Counted from the stretch's first letter, positions 25,892 through 34,686 are shown. The stretch: 64,000 bases of DNA from Palleronia sp. LCG004 (GCF_032931615.1 NZ_CP136759.1:62001-126000); one strand, 5' to 3'. Notes: generated by a model from the sequence alone, not told the origin. Numbers and translations: made by a program.

Positions 25892-27398
25892 GGGCGGTTC
25901 CCTTGGTGCGCGCACCGGTCGTGACGGCCACGAGGCGGTCGATGTCGAGCCCCTTCGCGTCGAGGATGTCGACGATGCGGCCGCGCATCATCACGGCGAT
26001 CCGGTCGCAGATCCCGATGAGCTCGGACGGATCGGAGGAGGAGACGATGACGCCCCGCCCCTCGCGCGCGAGACGGTCGACGAGGCCGTAGATCTCGGAC
26101 CGCGCGCCCACGTCGACACCGACCGTCGGCTCGTCGAGCAGCAGGATGCGGCAATCCTTGGCGAGCCAGCGGCCGAGCACGACCTTCTGCTGGTTTCCGC
26201 CCGACAGAAGCCGCACGACGCTTTCGGGACGGGGCGGGCGGATGTCGAGGGCGCGGATCTGCTCCTCGGCACGGGACCGGGCCTTGGCGCGGTTCTCGAT
26301 CCCCGCGCGCGAGACGCGGTCGAGCGTCGCGAGGTTGATGTTCTCGGAGACGGTCATCGGCAGGACGAGGCCGTCGTGCCGCCGGTCGCGTGGCACGAGG
26401 ACGATCCCGCGTTCGAGCGCATCGGCGGGCGAATGGGCGCGGAACCTCTCTCCCGCCAGTTCCATCGCGCCGCCGGAAGGCCGTGCGAGACCGTAGAGCG
26501 TGTCGATGAGTTCCTCGCGACCCGACCCGATGAGGCCCGCGATGCCGAGGATCTCGCCCTCGTGGAGGGTCAGCGACACGTCCTCGAAGCCCGGCCCGGC
26601 AAGCCCGTCGATCTTGAGGAGCGGCCCCTTCGGGGCGGGAACGCGCTGCGGATAGAGATCCGAAAGCTCGCGTCCCACCATGGACGCGACAAGCTCGGGA
26701 CCGCTCTCGTCGGTCACGGTGTCGAAGACGGCGACGTTGCGCCCGTTGCGCAGAACAGTGACGCGGTCACAGATATCGGTGATCTCGCTCAGGTAATGCG
26801 AGACGTAGAGCACGGCGATGCCACGGGACTTCAGCCGAGCGATCGCACCCATCAGCGTATCGACCTCGTCGCTGGCGAGCGGCGCGGTCGGCTCGTCGAA
26901 GACCACGACGCGGGCCGCATCGTCGATGAGCGCGCGGGCGATCTGGACGAGCTTGCGCTCGGCCGTGCCGAGGTCGCGGACAAGTCGGTTGCCCGCGATC
27001 TCGACGGCCATCACGTCGCGCAGGAAGGCTTCCGCGCGTCGCCGCATCTCGCCCCGCCTGAGGCCGAGAGGTCCGCCGATCTCCTGACCCATGAAGACCG
27101 ATTCCGCGACGGTGAAATGAGGCACCAGGTGCAGTTCCTGGTGGATGAAGCGGATGCCGGCCTCGTGCACCGCCTCGGGCGTGATCGGCGCGACGCGCTT
27201 TCCCGCGATCTCAAGGCGGCCCTCGTCGGGCGCATAGATCCCGGCGAGGACCTTGATGATGGTCGATTTGCCGGCACCGTTCTCGCCGACGAGGCCGTGA
27301 ACCTCGCCCGCGCGGATCTCGAGCCGCACGTCATCGAGCGCGCGCACCCCCGGGAACGTCTTGACGATGCCGTCGAGCAGCAGGGCGGTCTCGGCCAT
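25884..27398 (-). CDS. Sugar ABC transporter ATPase (CUT2, two ABC domains)
   Basis: 504 residues made of two fused nucleotide-binding domains. Domain 1 has Walker A GENGAGKST near residue 37 and Walker B VVVFDEPTAPLASDE, with a degenerate signature (GTAERKLVQIARAL), as is normal for RbsA/XylG/AraG. Domain 2 has the intact signature LSGGNQQKVVLGRWLAKD, Walker B ILLLDEPTVGVDVG and no canonical Walker A lysine loop, also normal for the group. AAGGGAGAGCC precedes the ATG. It powers the two downstream permeases. Confidence 0.94.
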   Translation of the reverse strand: MAETALLLDGIVKTFPGVRALDDVRLEIRAGEVHGLVGENGAGKSTIIKVLAGIYAPDEGRLEIAGKRVAPITPEAVHEAGIRFIHQELHLVPHFTVAESVFMGQEIGGPLGLRRGEMRRRAEAFLRDVMAVEIAGNRLVRDLGTAERKLVQIARALIDDAARVVVFDEPTAPLASDEVDTLMGAIARLKSRGIAVLYVSHYLSEITDICDRVTVLRNGRNVAVFDTVTDESGPELVASMVGRELSDLYPQRVPAPKGPLLKIDGLAGPGFEDVSLTLHEGEILGIAGLIGSGREELIDTLYGLARPSGGAMELAGERFRAHSPADALERGIVLVPRDRRHDGLVLPMTVSENINLATLDRVSRAGIENRAKARSRAEEQIRALDIRPPRPESVVRLLSGGNQQKVVLGRWLAKDCRILLLDEPTVGVDVGARSEIYGLVDRLAREGRGVIVSSSDPSELIGICDRIAVMMRGRIVDILDAKGLDIDRLVAVTTGARTKGTAHV

Positions 27399-27449
27399 GG
27401 CTCTCCCTTGCGCGAAAGGAGCGGATGGCGGTGCGGGACCGCCCCGCGA

Positions 27450-28430
27450 TCAGTTCAGCGTGCCGTATCCGAGCTCTTCGTAGGCCTCGACGGCACCTTC
27501 GCGGCCATCGACCGGAACGACGTCGACATAGGTCTGCGGCAGAAGCTCCTCGTCGGCGAAGTAGCGCGCCACGTTCTCGGCCGAGATCTGGCCGATCAGG
27601 TTGGGCTGCTGGGCCACGTTGGCAACGAAGGGGCTGCCCTCCTCGGCCATGATCTCGAGCGTGTCTGGCCCGCCGTCGAGCGCGGTGACGAGCACGTCGT
27701 CGTCGCGTCCCGTCTCCTCGAGCGCCTGCACAACGCCGATCGCGGGCTGGTCCCAGCATCCGACATGGATCGCGTCGAGCTCTCCCTCGGGATACTGGCT
27801 CAGCAGGTCAAGCGTCTGACGGCGGGCATCCTCGGGGGCGTTGGCATAGGCCTCGGCGAGCTCGGGTTCCAGGATTTCGATATTGGGGTAGTCCTGAAGC
27901 ACGTATTTCCAGAGCTGCGTCCGGATCGCGCAGATCCTGAGCGAGTTCTCGAACGCGTTGAAGAGCGCGATCCGCCCCTCGCCCTCGAGCGCATCGGCGG
28001 TCAGACGGCCGATGGTCGTCCCCATGTAGTAGTTGTCGGAGGTCGTGTTGTTGACCGAATGCTCGCTCGGGTGGTCGACGGTGAAGACGGGGATCCCGGC
28101 TTCGCGCATCGCCGCGAATTTCGGCTCGACCGCGCCGTCGCCGAGGATCGAGATCACCGCATCGACGCCCGCGTTCAGCAGGATGTCGTGATTGTCGGCA
28201 TGGACCTGATTGTCGCGCCCGCCATCGACGGCCATGACCTCGCCGCCGAGCTCTTCCACGCGGGAACTCGCGCCGTTGAAAGCTTCGCGGTCCCAGAAAT
28301 GCTGGGTGCCGACGACGGCGATGCCGATCCGCTTGCCATCCAGGCTCAGCTCCGCATCATCCTGCGCTAGGGCGGGTAGGGCGAGCGACAGGGCGGTCGC
28401 ACCCGCCAGCATCGAAGCGATCGTCTTCAT
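27450..28430 (-). CDS. Periplasmic sugar-binding protein (RbsB type)
   Basis: 326 residues. A signal peptide (MLAGATALSLALPALAQ) is followed by RIGIAVVGTQHFWDREAFNG, typical of periplasmic-binding protein family 4. VDAVISILGDGAVEPKFAAM and a closing hinge segment DVLVTALDGGPDTL also fit. GGAGGATTTC precedes ATG at 28430. It is the first gene of the importer operon, read from the palindromic divergent promoter at 28486. The ligand cannot be assigned from sequence; the cluster suggests a pentose, branched pentose or polyol. Confidence 0.92.
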   Translation of the reverse strand: MKTIASMLAGATALSLALPALAQDDAELSLDGKRIGIAVVGTQHFWDREAFNGASSRVEELGGEVMAVDGGRDNQVHADNHDILLNAGVDAVISILGDGAVEPKFAAMREAGIPVFTVDHPSEHSVNNTTSDNYYMGTTIGRLTADALEGEGRIALFNAFENSLRICAIRTQLWKYVLQDYPNIEILEPELAEAYANAPEDARRQTLDLLSQYPEGELDAIHVGCWDQPAIGVVQALEETGRDDDVLVTALDGGPDTLEIMAEEGSPFVANVAQQPNLIGQISAENVARYFADEELLPQTYVDVVPVDGREGAVEAYEELGYGTLN

Positions 28431-28485
28431 GAAATCCTCCCTGGATGCGTCACGAAATCGCCGAGGATGAGAGCACGCCGATTTA

Positions 28486-28510
28486 CAATTGTCAAAATTT
28501 TTGTCAATTG
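28486..28510. promoter_or_regulatory. 25-bp near-perfect palindrome, candidate SorC-family operator
   Basis: CAATTGTCAAAA (28486-28497) and TTTTGTCAATTG (28499-28510) are inverted arms around one central base, with a single mismatch pair (28492/28504). It sits in the 102-base divergent region between the binding-protein gene (minus) and the FGGY kinase gene (plus), where it could control both. It shares TTTTGTCAA with the region at 20551. The A+T-rich patch contrasts sharply with flanking DNA. The probable binder is the SorC-family regulator encoded at 31784. Confidence 0.65.
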
Positions 28511-28532
28511 TCCCAGAATTGGAGGATCCCTG

Positions 28533-30068
28533 ATGACGAAGCTGAGACTGGCGCTCGACATCGGCACGACGGCCATCAAGGCTGCAGCCTTTACGCCCGA
28601 CGGGGCCTGCATGGCAACCATGCAGCGGGCATCGGCGACGATCACGGCACCCGGCGGCCGGTCCGAGCAGGACATGGAGGGCGTCTGGCGAACCGTCTGC
28701 GCCGTGTTGCAGGGACTCGCCCGGCAACTCGACCCGTCCGAGATCGGCTCGCTCGGGATCTGCGCGCAGGGCGACGGGTTCTGGGCGGTCGACGCCGATG
28801 GCCAGCCGCTCGGCAACGCGATCCTCTGGAACGACACGCGGGCGGCCGCGGACGTCACGGCGCTCGAACGGTCGGGCGCATCCGACGCGGTGGGCCGCGC
28901 AAGCCACACGTCGCTCTGGCCCGGAACGTCCGGCGCGCTCTGGCGCTGGCTGCGCCGGGCGGAGCCCGAGCGCGCGGCGCGGGTCGCGCATGTCTTCACC
29001 TGCGGCGACTGGATCGGCTACCGGTTGACGGGCGTCGCGGCGACGGATCGCGCCAACGGCTCCATCCCGTTCCTCGACCTTTCGACCGGGCGATACAGCC
29101 GCGAGGCTCTGGCCGCGCTCGATTGCGAGGATCTGGGCGAGCTGTTGTCGCGACCCCAGCCCGCCGATACCCGCTTGGGCACGATCCTTCCCGGGATGGC
29201 CGAGGCGACAGGTCTGCCCGCGGGGCTGCCGGTGGCGACGCCGACGCTCGACCTCGCGGCGATGATCCTCGGCATGGGGATGGAGCGTCCGGGCGAGACC
29301 ATGATGATCATGGGCACCACGGCCGTCGTCAACATCCTGACCGACAGCGTCGTGCCGGAGAGCCAGCCCGCGGGGGCGAGCGCGCTTCACCCGACATCGG
29401 ACGCGATCATCCGCATCCTCGCCCCCTCGACCGGGGCATCGGCCTTCGACTGGTTCGCGGGGCTCCATCCGACGAGCCTCGGAGGAGAGGATGCGGGCGC
29501 CATCGCCGCGAAGCTCGACACGCTCGTCACCGACGTGCCGCCCGGGGCGAACGGCGTCACCTTCCTGCCCTATCTCTCGGGCGAGCGGGCCCCGTTCGTC
29601 TCGCCCGATATCGCGGCGGCCTTCCACGGCCTCACCGGACGCAGTTCCAAGGCCGACATGGCCCGCGCCGTGATGGAGGGCACCGCGATGAGCCTGCGGC
29701 ACTGCTTCGTGTCCGAGGGTGGATTGCCCGACAAGCCGGTCCAGCTCACGGGCGGGGGTGCGCGCAACGGAACCTGGTGCCAGATCATCGCCGATATCCT
29801 CGGCGTGCCGGTCGTCACCTCCGAAGGATTCGACCAGGGGCTCTGGGGGGCGGCGACGCTCGGCGCGGCGGCGGCGGGCGAGGGGCGCGCCATCGACCTC
29901 GTCATGCGCGAGGACCGGACACGTCAATTCGATCCCGACCCAGCGCGGCACGAGGCCTACGACCGTGTCTTCGACCGCTACGCCATCCTGTCGAACGCCG
30001 CGCGCCGCACCGCCGAAGAGCTCCGCGCGCTCACGGCCGACGACCATTCTTCCGAGGACAAGACATGA
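28533..30068 (+). CDS. FGGY-family carbohydrate kinase
   Basis: 511 residues. The N-terminal phosphate loop LALDIGTTAIKAAAFTPDG is seen, with AILWNDTRAA in the sugar-binding region. The second FGGY domain has GTTAVVNIL, FLPYLSGERAPF and the signature-like LTGGGARNGTWCQIIADILG. It phosphorylates a ketose or polyol with ATP in the cytoplasm. Xylulo-, ribulo- and erythritol kinases all belong here, and I cannot choose by eye. GGAGGATCCCTG precedes ATG at 28533. The stop overlaps the next dehydrogenase start by 4 bases, placing it first in the operon kinase-dehydrogenase-epimerase-regulator. Confidence 0.92.
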   Translation: MTKLRLALDIGTTAIKAAAFTPDGACMATMQRASATITAPGGRSEQDMEGVWRTVCAVLQGLARQLDPSEIGSLGICAQGDGFWAVDADGQPLGNAILWNDTRAAADVTALERSGASDAVGRASHTSLWPGTSGALWRWLRRAEPERAARVAHVFTCGDWIGYRLTGVAATDRANGSIPFLDLSTGRYSREALAALDCEDLGELLSRPQPADTRLGTILPGMAEATGLPAGLPVATPTLDLAAMILGMGMERPGETMMIMGTTAVVNILTDSVVPESQPAGASALHPTSDAIIRILAPSTGASAFDWFAGLHPTSLGGEDAGAIAAKLDTLVTDVPPGANGVTFLPYLSGERAPFVSPDIAAAFHGLTGRSSKADMARAVMEGTAMSLRHCFVSEGGLPDKPVQLTGGGARNGTWCQIIADILGVPVVTSEGFDQGLWGAATLGAAAAGEGRAIDLVMREDRTRQFDPDPARHEAYDRVFDRYAILSNAARRTAEELRALTADDHSSEDKT

Positions 30069-31117
30069 CGAAGACGATGAAAGCCGCGGTCTACCACGCG
30101 CTCGACGACATCCGCCTCGAGGAGCGTCCCGTGCCCGGGATCGGGCCGGGAGAGGTCCTGCTCAAGACGCTGGCCTGCGGGCTCTGCGGCGGCGAGACGA
30201 TGGCATGGTACAAGAAGTCCGAGCCGAAGGTCCTCGGGCACGAGCCCATCGGCGAGGTGGTCGAGATCGGCGCGGGCGTCACCGATTTCGCCGTCGGCGA
30301 CCGGCTCTTCGTCAATCACCATGTCGGCCGGGTGAACAGCCACCTGTCGCGCCGCGGTCACTTCACCCGCGACCCGTTCTACAGCCGGATGAAGCTCGAT
30401 CCGGGCGGGGTCTGCGAATATTACCGCGTCACGGCGCAGCACCTCGCGATGGACGCCCACAAGCTGCCCGACACCATCTCGACCGAGGCCGCCGTCACGA
30501 TCGAGCCGTGGTCCTGCGTGCTGTCGGGCCTCAAGCAATGCAACATCCAGCCCGGCGACACCGTGGCCGTGGTGGGCGCGGGGTTCATGGGTCAGGGCTT
30601 CGTCCATCTCGCCCCGCTCTTCGGCGCGGGCAAGGTCGTGGCGCTCGACTTTTCGGACTGGCGGCTCGACCGCGCGCGCGAGTTCGGCGCGACCCACACG
30701 ATCAATCCCCGATCCGAGAATGCGGTCGAGGCGATGCGCGCGCTCAACAACGGCCGCCTCGCCGATACGGTGATCGTCATCGCCCCCGTCGCATCGGCCT
30801 GGGATCAGGCCATGTCGCTGGTCGAGGTCGGCGGCTGCCTGCATCTGGGCGCGCCGCTGCCGCCCGATACCGATTGGGTGCGCGACGGCAACGCCGCCTA
30901 TTTCGACCAGATCACCGTTACGTCGCGCTATTCGTCGGATCATACCGACACCTACAGCTATATCCGCCTTCTCGAGGCGGGGCGCATCGACGCCGACCGC
31001 GCCATTTCACACCGCTTCGCGATCGAGGATTCCGCCGAGGCGTTCAGGCTCCTCGTCGAGGCCGAGAAATCGCTCAAGATCGTCGTCTATCCCCACGGCC
31101 TGCCGGAGACCGCCTGA
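30065..31117 (+). CDS. Zinc-type MDR sugar/polyol dehydrogenase
   Basis: 350 residues. Catalytic-zinc positions are kept (CGLCGG, VLGHEPIG, TIEPWSCVL), and the cofactor motif VAVVGAGFMGQGF is near residue 165. The structural-zinc lobe reads VGRVNSHLSRRGHFTRD, with none of the four usual cysteines, as in the other dehydrogenase of this island. DPGGVCEYYRV continues the family pattern. It is expected to oxidise a polyol or sugar alcohol with NAD(P). It overlaps the kinase gene by 4 bases and the epimerase gene by one. Confidence 0.86.
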   Translation: MTKTMKAAVYHALDDIRLEERPVPGIGPGEVLLKTLACGLCGGETMAWYKKSEPKVLGHEPIGEVVEIGAGVTDFAVGDRLFVNHHVGRVNSHLSRRGHFTRDPFYSRMKLDPGGVCEYYRVTAQHLAMDAHKLPDTISTEAAVTIEPWSCVLSGLKQCNIQPGDTVAVVGAGFMGQGFVHLAPLFGAGKVVALDFSDWRLDRAREFGATHTINPRSENAVEAMRALNNGRLADTVIVIAPVASAWDQAMSLVEVGGCLHLGAPLPPDTDWVRDGNAAYFDQITVTSRYSSDHTDTYSYIRLLEAGRIDADRAISHRFAIEDSAEAFRLLVEAEKSLKIVVYPHGLPETA

Positions 31118-31782
31118 TGCTCGAAACCCTCAAGGAAGAAGTCTGCGAACAGAATCTCGAACTGCCGCGCAACCGTCTGGTCGTGGGATCGGGCGGCAAC
31201 GTCTCGGGCCGCGACGCGCAGACCGGGCATGTGGTCATCAAGCCCTCGGGCGTGAAGTTCTCCAAGCTCAAGCCCGAGCACATGGTCGTTCTCGACATCG
31301 ACGGGACCGTGATCGAGGGCGAGATGAAGCCGTCGGTCGATGCGGGCATCCATCTCTATCTCTATCGCCATCGCGACGATCTGGGCGGGATCGCGCATAC
31401 CCACTCGCCCTATGCGACGAGCTTTGCGGCGCGGGGCGAGGCCATTCCGGCGGTCCTTACCCCGATCACCCACATCCTCGGGCGCGACGTGCCGTGCTCG
31501 CGCTACGCGACACCGGGCGAGGTCGATACCGGCGAGGCGATCCTCGAGGCGGCGGAGGGCGGCATGGCCGTCCTCGTCAAGGCGCATGGCGTCTTCACGA
31601 TGGGCAAGTCCGCGACCGAGGCCGCGACCATCGCCGCCTATCTAGAGGAGGCCGCGATGACCACGCATCTCGCCATGCTGCGCGGCCCGGTGGAGGCGCT
31701 GCCCGACGAGGAGATCGCGCGCTGCTATGCGTGGTTCCGGCAGAATTACGGCCAGACCGGCCGCGACTCTCCGTCGTCGTGA
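31117..31782 (+). CDS. Class II aldolase/epimerase, AraD-like
   Basis: 221 residues of the AraD/FucA family. SGGNVSGRD, IKPSGVKFSKL, the zinc-binding GGIAHTHSPYAT and the later KAHGVFTMGKSATEA are visible. The start MLETLKEEVCEQNLELPRN and the KPSGV stretch resemble L-ribulose-5-phosphate 4-epimerases (AraD/UlaF) more than fuculose aldolases. Epimerisation would give D-xylulose 5-phosphate, a transketolase substrate, which fits the split transketolase in this island. ATG at 31117 overlaps the preceding stop (TGATG). Confidence 0.85.
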   Translation: MLETLKEEVCEQNLELPRNRLVVGSGGNVSGRDAQTGHVVIKPSGVKFSKLKPEHMVVLDIDGTVIEGEMKPSVDAGIHLYLYRHRDDLGGIAHTHSPYATSFAARGEAIPAVLTPITHILGRDVPCSRYATPGEVDTGEAILEAAEGGMAVLVKAHGVFTMGKSATEAATIAAYLEEAAMTTHLAMLRGPVEALPDEEIARCYAWFRQNYGQTGRDSPSS

Positions 31783-31783
31783 G

Positions 31784-32758
31784 ATGTCGAGAGGCGGTCG
31801 TTCCGGCACCGAGAAGCGCGCGGCGCTCGCCAATGTCGCGCTTCTCTACTATGGCGAGCAGCTGACGCAGGGCGAGATCGCGACGCGCATCGGAGTGTCG
31901 CGCGCCACGATTCTCAACATGCTCCGCGAGGCGCGCGACCTCGGCATCGTCGACATCCGTGTCGACGGGTCGAGTGTCGCGTCCTCGGATCTCGGCGCGC
32001 GTCTCGCCGCGCGGTTCGGCCTCGAAAGCGTCTATGTCGCGAGGGGGGCGGCCGATGGCATCGCCATCTCGCGCGACGAGATGCTGCGCCTTCTGGGGCG
32101 GGTCGGGGCCATCGCGCTCACGGATCTCGTCCGGCCCGGCGACCGCGTGGGCGTCGCCTGGGGCGAGACGATCCGCGCAGTCTCCTCCTCGATGCCGGCG
32201 CATCCGGTCGCGGATGTGCGGGTCTTCCAGATGATCGGCTCGATGATCTCCGATCGCGTGCCCGCCTCGGAACTCTGCGCGATCGAGATCGCGAACGCGC
32301 TCGACGCGCTTTGCTACACGCTCCACGCCCCGGCACTGGCCTCGAGCCGCGAGATCGCCGATCTCTTCCGCGCCGAGCCCACGATCGCCGCGCAGCTCGA
32401 GGCGCTCTCCTCGCTCGACCTCGTGACCTTCTCGGTCGGCAATGTCGGCCCCGAAACGCATGTCGTCCAGAGCGGGATGGTCAGCCCCGCCGAGCTTGCC
32501 GCGGCGCGCGGGGCAGGGGCGCGCGGCATCCTCTGTTCCCGCTTCATCGACGCGGCCGGCGGGGCGCTGGACTTGCCGCCGGCCGGCCGCGTGATTTCGG
32601 CGATGCCGCGGGATTTCCTGCGCGCGCCGCGCCGGTTGATGGTCGTGGGGGGCGAGGACCGGCTCGAGGCGGCGACGGCCGCGCTCGGCGGGGGATACGC
32701 CACGCATCTCTGCGTCGATCACGAACTCGCCCTGCGGCTTGACGCGCCCGACGCCTGA
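31784..32758 (+). CDS. SorC-family transcriptional regulator
   Basis: 324 residues. The N-terminal HTH (about residues 10-55; LTQGEIATRIGVSRATILNM) is followed by a phosphosugar-binding domain of the DeoR-C/SorC type, with VGVAWGETIRAV and MIGSMISDRV. The closing ARGAGARGILCSRFIDAAG is typical. It probably senses a phosphorylated sugar and controls the island. ATG at 31784 follows the aldolase stop by one base, so it is the last gene of the kinase operon and would be autoregulated. The palindrome at 28486 is the natural candidate site. Confidence 0.9.
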   Translation: MSRGGRSGTEKRAALANVALLYYGEQLTQGEIATRIGVSRATILNMLREARDLGIVDIRVDGSSVASSDLGARLAARFGLESVYVARGAADGIAISRDEMLRLLGRVGAIALTDLVRPGDRVGVAWGETIRAVSSSMPAHPVADVRVFQMIGSMISDRVPASELCAIEIANALDALCYTLHAPALASSREIADLFRAEPTIAAQLEALSSLDLVTFSVGNVGPETHVVQSGMVSPAELAAARGAGARGILCSRFIDAAGGALDLPPAGRVISAMPRDFLRAPRRLMVVGGEDRLEAATAALGGGYATHLCVDHELALRLDAPDA

Positions 32759-32838
32759 GCCACCTCGCACGATCGCGACTTCTTGTCCCCGGTTGCGCTA
32801 TCCTCTATCGACACCGAAAAATTTTACGCGGAGTTGAC

Positions 32839-34053
32839 ATGCGACAGACCTGGCGATGGTTCGGGCCCAAGGATGGCGTCGGTATCGACGAGATGCTGCA
32901 GGCAGGAGTCGAGGGCGTCGTCTCGGCGCTCCATCATGTTCCCACGGGGGCGGTCTGGACACCGGACGAGATCGCCAAACGGCAGCAGGAGATCGCGACG
33001 CGCCGCGACGGCACGCCTTCGGGCCTCGCCTGGGAAGTGGTCGAAAGCCTTCCGGTCTCGGAGGACATCAAGAAGCAGTCGGGCGAATGGCGCGCCCATC
33101 TCGACACCTACCGCGAGAGCCTCGGTCACTTGGCACGGGCCGGGATCGAGGTCGTCTGCTACAACTTCATGCCGGTTCTCGACTGGACGCGCACGGATCT
33201 CGCGTGGCGCGCGCAGCACGGCGGCACCGCGATGCGGTTCGACCTCGTCGATTTCGCCGCCTTCGACCTCCACGTGCTCGAGCGTGACGGCGCGGCCGAA
33301 GCCTTCCCCGAGGCAGTGGTCGAAGAGGCCGCCCGCCGTTTCGCCGACATGTCCGATGCCCGCCGCGCCGAGCTTGCCGACAACCTCGTCTGCGGCCTGC
33401 CGGGCGCGGCCGAGCATTTCAGCCTCGACGACGTGCGCGCCCATCTCGCTCAATATGCGCGTATGTCGGCCGAGACGCTGCGCGCGCATCAGGTCGATTT
33501 CCTGTCGGAGGTCGTGCCGGAGGCCAAGCGGCTGGGGATCAGGCTCTGCTGTCACCCCGACGATCCGCCGTTCCCGCTGCTCGGGCTGCCGCGCGTGATG
33601 TCGACCGAGTCCGATTACCGCAAGCTCCTCGATGCGGTGCCGAGCGATGCGAACGGCGTCACGCTCTGCTCCGGATCGCTCGGCGCGCGCGCCGACAACG
33701 ATCTGCCTGGCATGATGGAACGCCTGGGCGACCGCGTGCACTTCCTGCATCTCAGGAACGTCAAGCGCGAGAACGACGCGACGCCCTGCTCGTTCTACGA
33801 GGCCGAACATCTGGGCGGCGATACCGATATGGTGGCGCTGGTCGCCGCTGTCCTCGCCGAGGAAGCCCGGCGCAGGAAGGCCGGTCGCAGCGACGCGTCG
33901 ATCCCGTTCCGCCCCGATCACGGGCAGGACATCCTCGACGACCTCACCCGCAAGGCGCAGCCGGGCTATCCGGCGATCGGCCGTCTCAAGGGTCTCGCGG
34001 AGCTGCGCGGCGTGATCGCCGGCCTTTCGCACGGAATGGCGAAGGCCGGCTGA
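32839..34053 (+). CDS. uxuA: Mannonate dehydratase
   Basis: 404 residues, a TIM-barrel of the UxuA family. The start MRQTWRWFGPKDGVGIDEML, VCYNFMPVLDWTRTDL, CCHPDDPPFPLLGLPR, TLCSGSLGARADND, HFLHLRNVKR and FRPDHGQDI carry the conserved metal and catalytic residues. It dehydrates D-mannonate to 2-keto-3-deoxygluconate in hexuronate breakdown. GCGGAGTTGAC precedes the ATG. It lies 80 bases after the regulator gene, so it may have its own promoter. No other hexuronate genes (uxaC, uxuB) are in the window. Confidence 0.94.
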   Translation: MRQTWRWFGPKDGVGIDEMLQAGVEGVVSALHHVPTGAVWTPDEIAKRQQEIATRRDGTPSGLAWEVVESLPVSEDIKKQSGEWRAHLDTYRESLGHLARAGIEVVCYNFMPVLDWTRTDLAWRAQHGGTAMRFDLVDFAAFDLHVLERDGAAEAFPEAVVEEAARRFADMSDARRAELADNLVCGLPGAAEHFSLDDVRAHLAQYARMSAETLRAHQVDFLSEVVPEAKRLGIRLCCHPDDPPFPLLGLPRVMSTESDYRKLLDAVPSDANGVTLCSGSLGARADNDLPGMMERLGDRVHFLHLRNVKRENDATPCSFYEAEHLGGDTDMVALVAAVLAEEARRRKAGRSDASIPFRPDHGQDILDDLTRKAQPGYPAIGRLKGLAELRGVIAGLSHGMAKAG

Positions 34054-34070
34054 CCCTCCGGGCATCCCGG

Positions 34071-34093
34071 CCCCCGGCGATCTTCGCCGGGGG
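34071..34093. terminator. GC-rich hairpin between convergent genes
   Basis: CCCCCGGCGA (34071-34080) pairs perfectly with TCGCCGGGGG (34084-34093) around a 3-base loop. It lies between the ends of uxuA (34053) and the VPLPA-CTERM gene (34105). Neither side has a U-tract, so it may act as a bidirectional barrier or assist rho-dependent ends. Confidence 0.5.
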
Positions 34094-34104
34094 TCGGATC
34101 GCGT

Positions 34105-34620
34105 TCAGCCCGCGATGCGCCTGCGCAGGCGCAGCAGGGCAAGCCCCGACAGCAGCAGTACGCCGCCCGCCGGAAGCGGGATCACGGCGGGAGCGCTCAC
34201 CCGGCTGATCTCGATCTCGGCGGCGGTGAAGAAGTCCGAGGATGCGAAGCTTTCGCCGCTTCCGAATTCCCCCGTCAGAACGGCAAGCGACAGCGCTCCG
34301 CCATCGTCGAAGAGAAGCTCCAGACGGTCGGTCCCCTCTCCGACCTCGAATCCGAAATCGTCGATCTCGAGGAAATCCGGGAACGCAATGAACCCGATCT
34401 CCTGATCGGCCTCGGGCATGAGGGCAAAGGTGGCTGTGACGTCGATCCCCGACGCCGACGTTCCGAAGAACGAAAGATCGCCGCCGGCGAAATAACCGGC
34501 ACTGCCCGATGCCATGAGGAACGGCGCATCGAGCTGATACCCCAGCGTCGCGGCATGGGCGCCCCCTCCCGATGCGGCGAGTCCCGCTGCGACGACGAGG
34601 CTGGTGGCGAACTGTCTCAT
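34105..34620 (-). CDS. VPLPA-CTERM sorting-domain protein
   Basis: 171 residues. An N-terminal signal peptide (LVVAAGLAASGGGAHA) is followed by a beta-rich acidic body. The C-terminal tripartite tail (about 148-171) has VIPLPAGG, a hydrophobic span LLLSGLALL and the basic end RLRRRIAG. This is the VPLPA-CTERM variant of the PEP-CTERM sorting signal, processed by exosortases and common in roseobacters. No exosortase gene is in the window. The protein probably reaches the outer surface or matrix. GGGAGAG precedes the ATG. The body has no recognised domain. Confidence 0.88.
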   Translation of the reverse strand: MRQFATSLVVAAGLAASGGGAHAATLGYQLDAPFLMASGSAGYFAGGDLSFFGTSASGIDVTATFALMPEADQEIGFIAFPDFLEIDDFGFEVGEGTDRLELLFDDGGALSLAVLTGEFGSGESFASSDFFTAAEIEISRVSAPAVIPLPAGGVLLLSGLALLRLRRRIAG

Positions 34621-34686
34621 GTTTGTCTCTCCCTGATGATGTGAATCTGCGCGCGCGACCCGCCCCGGGCCGCGCGGCTTTCGAGG

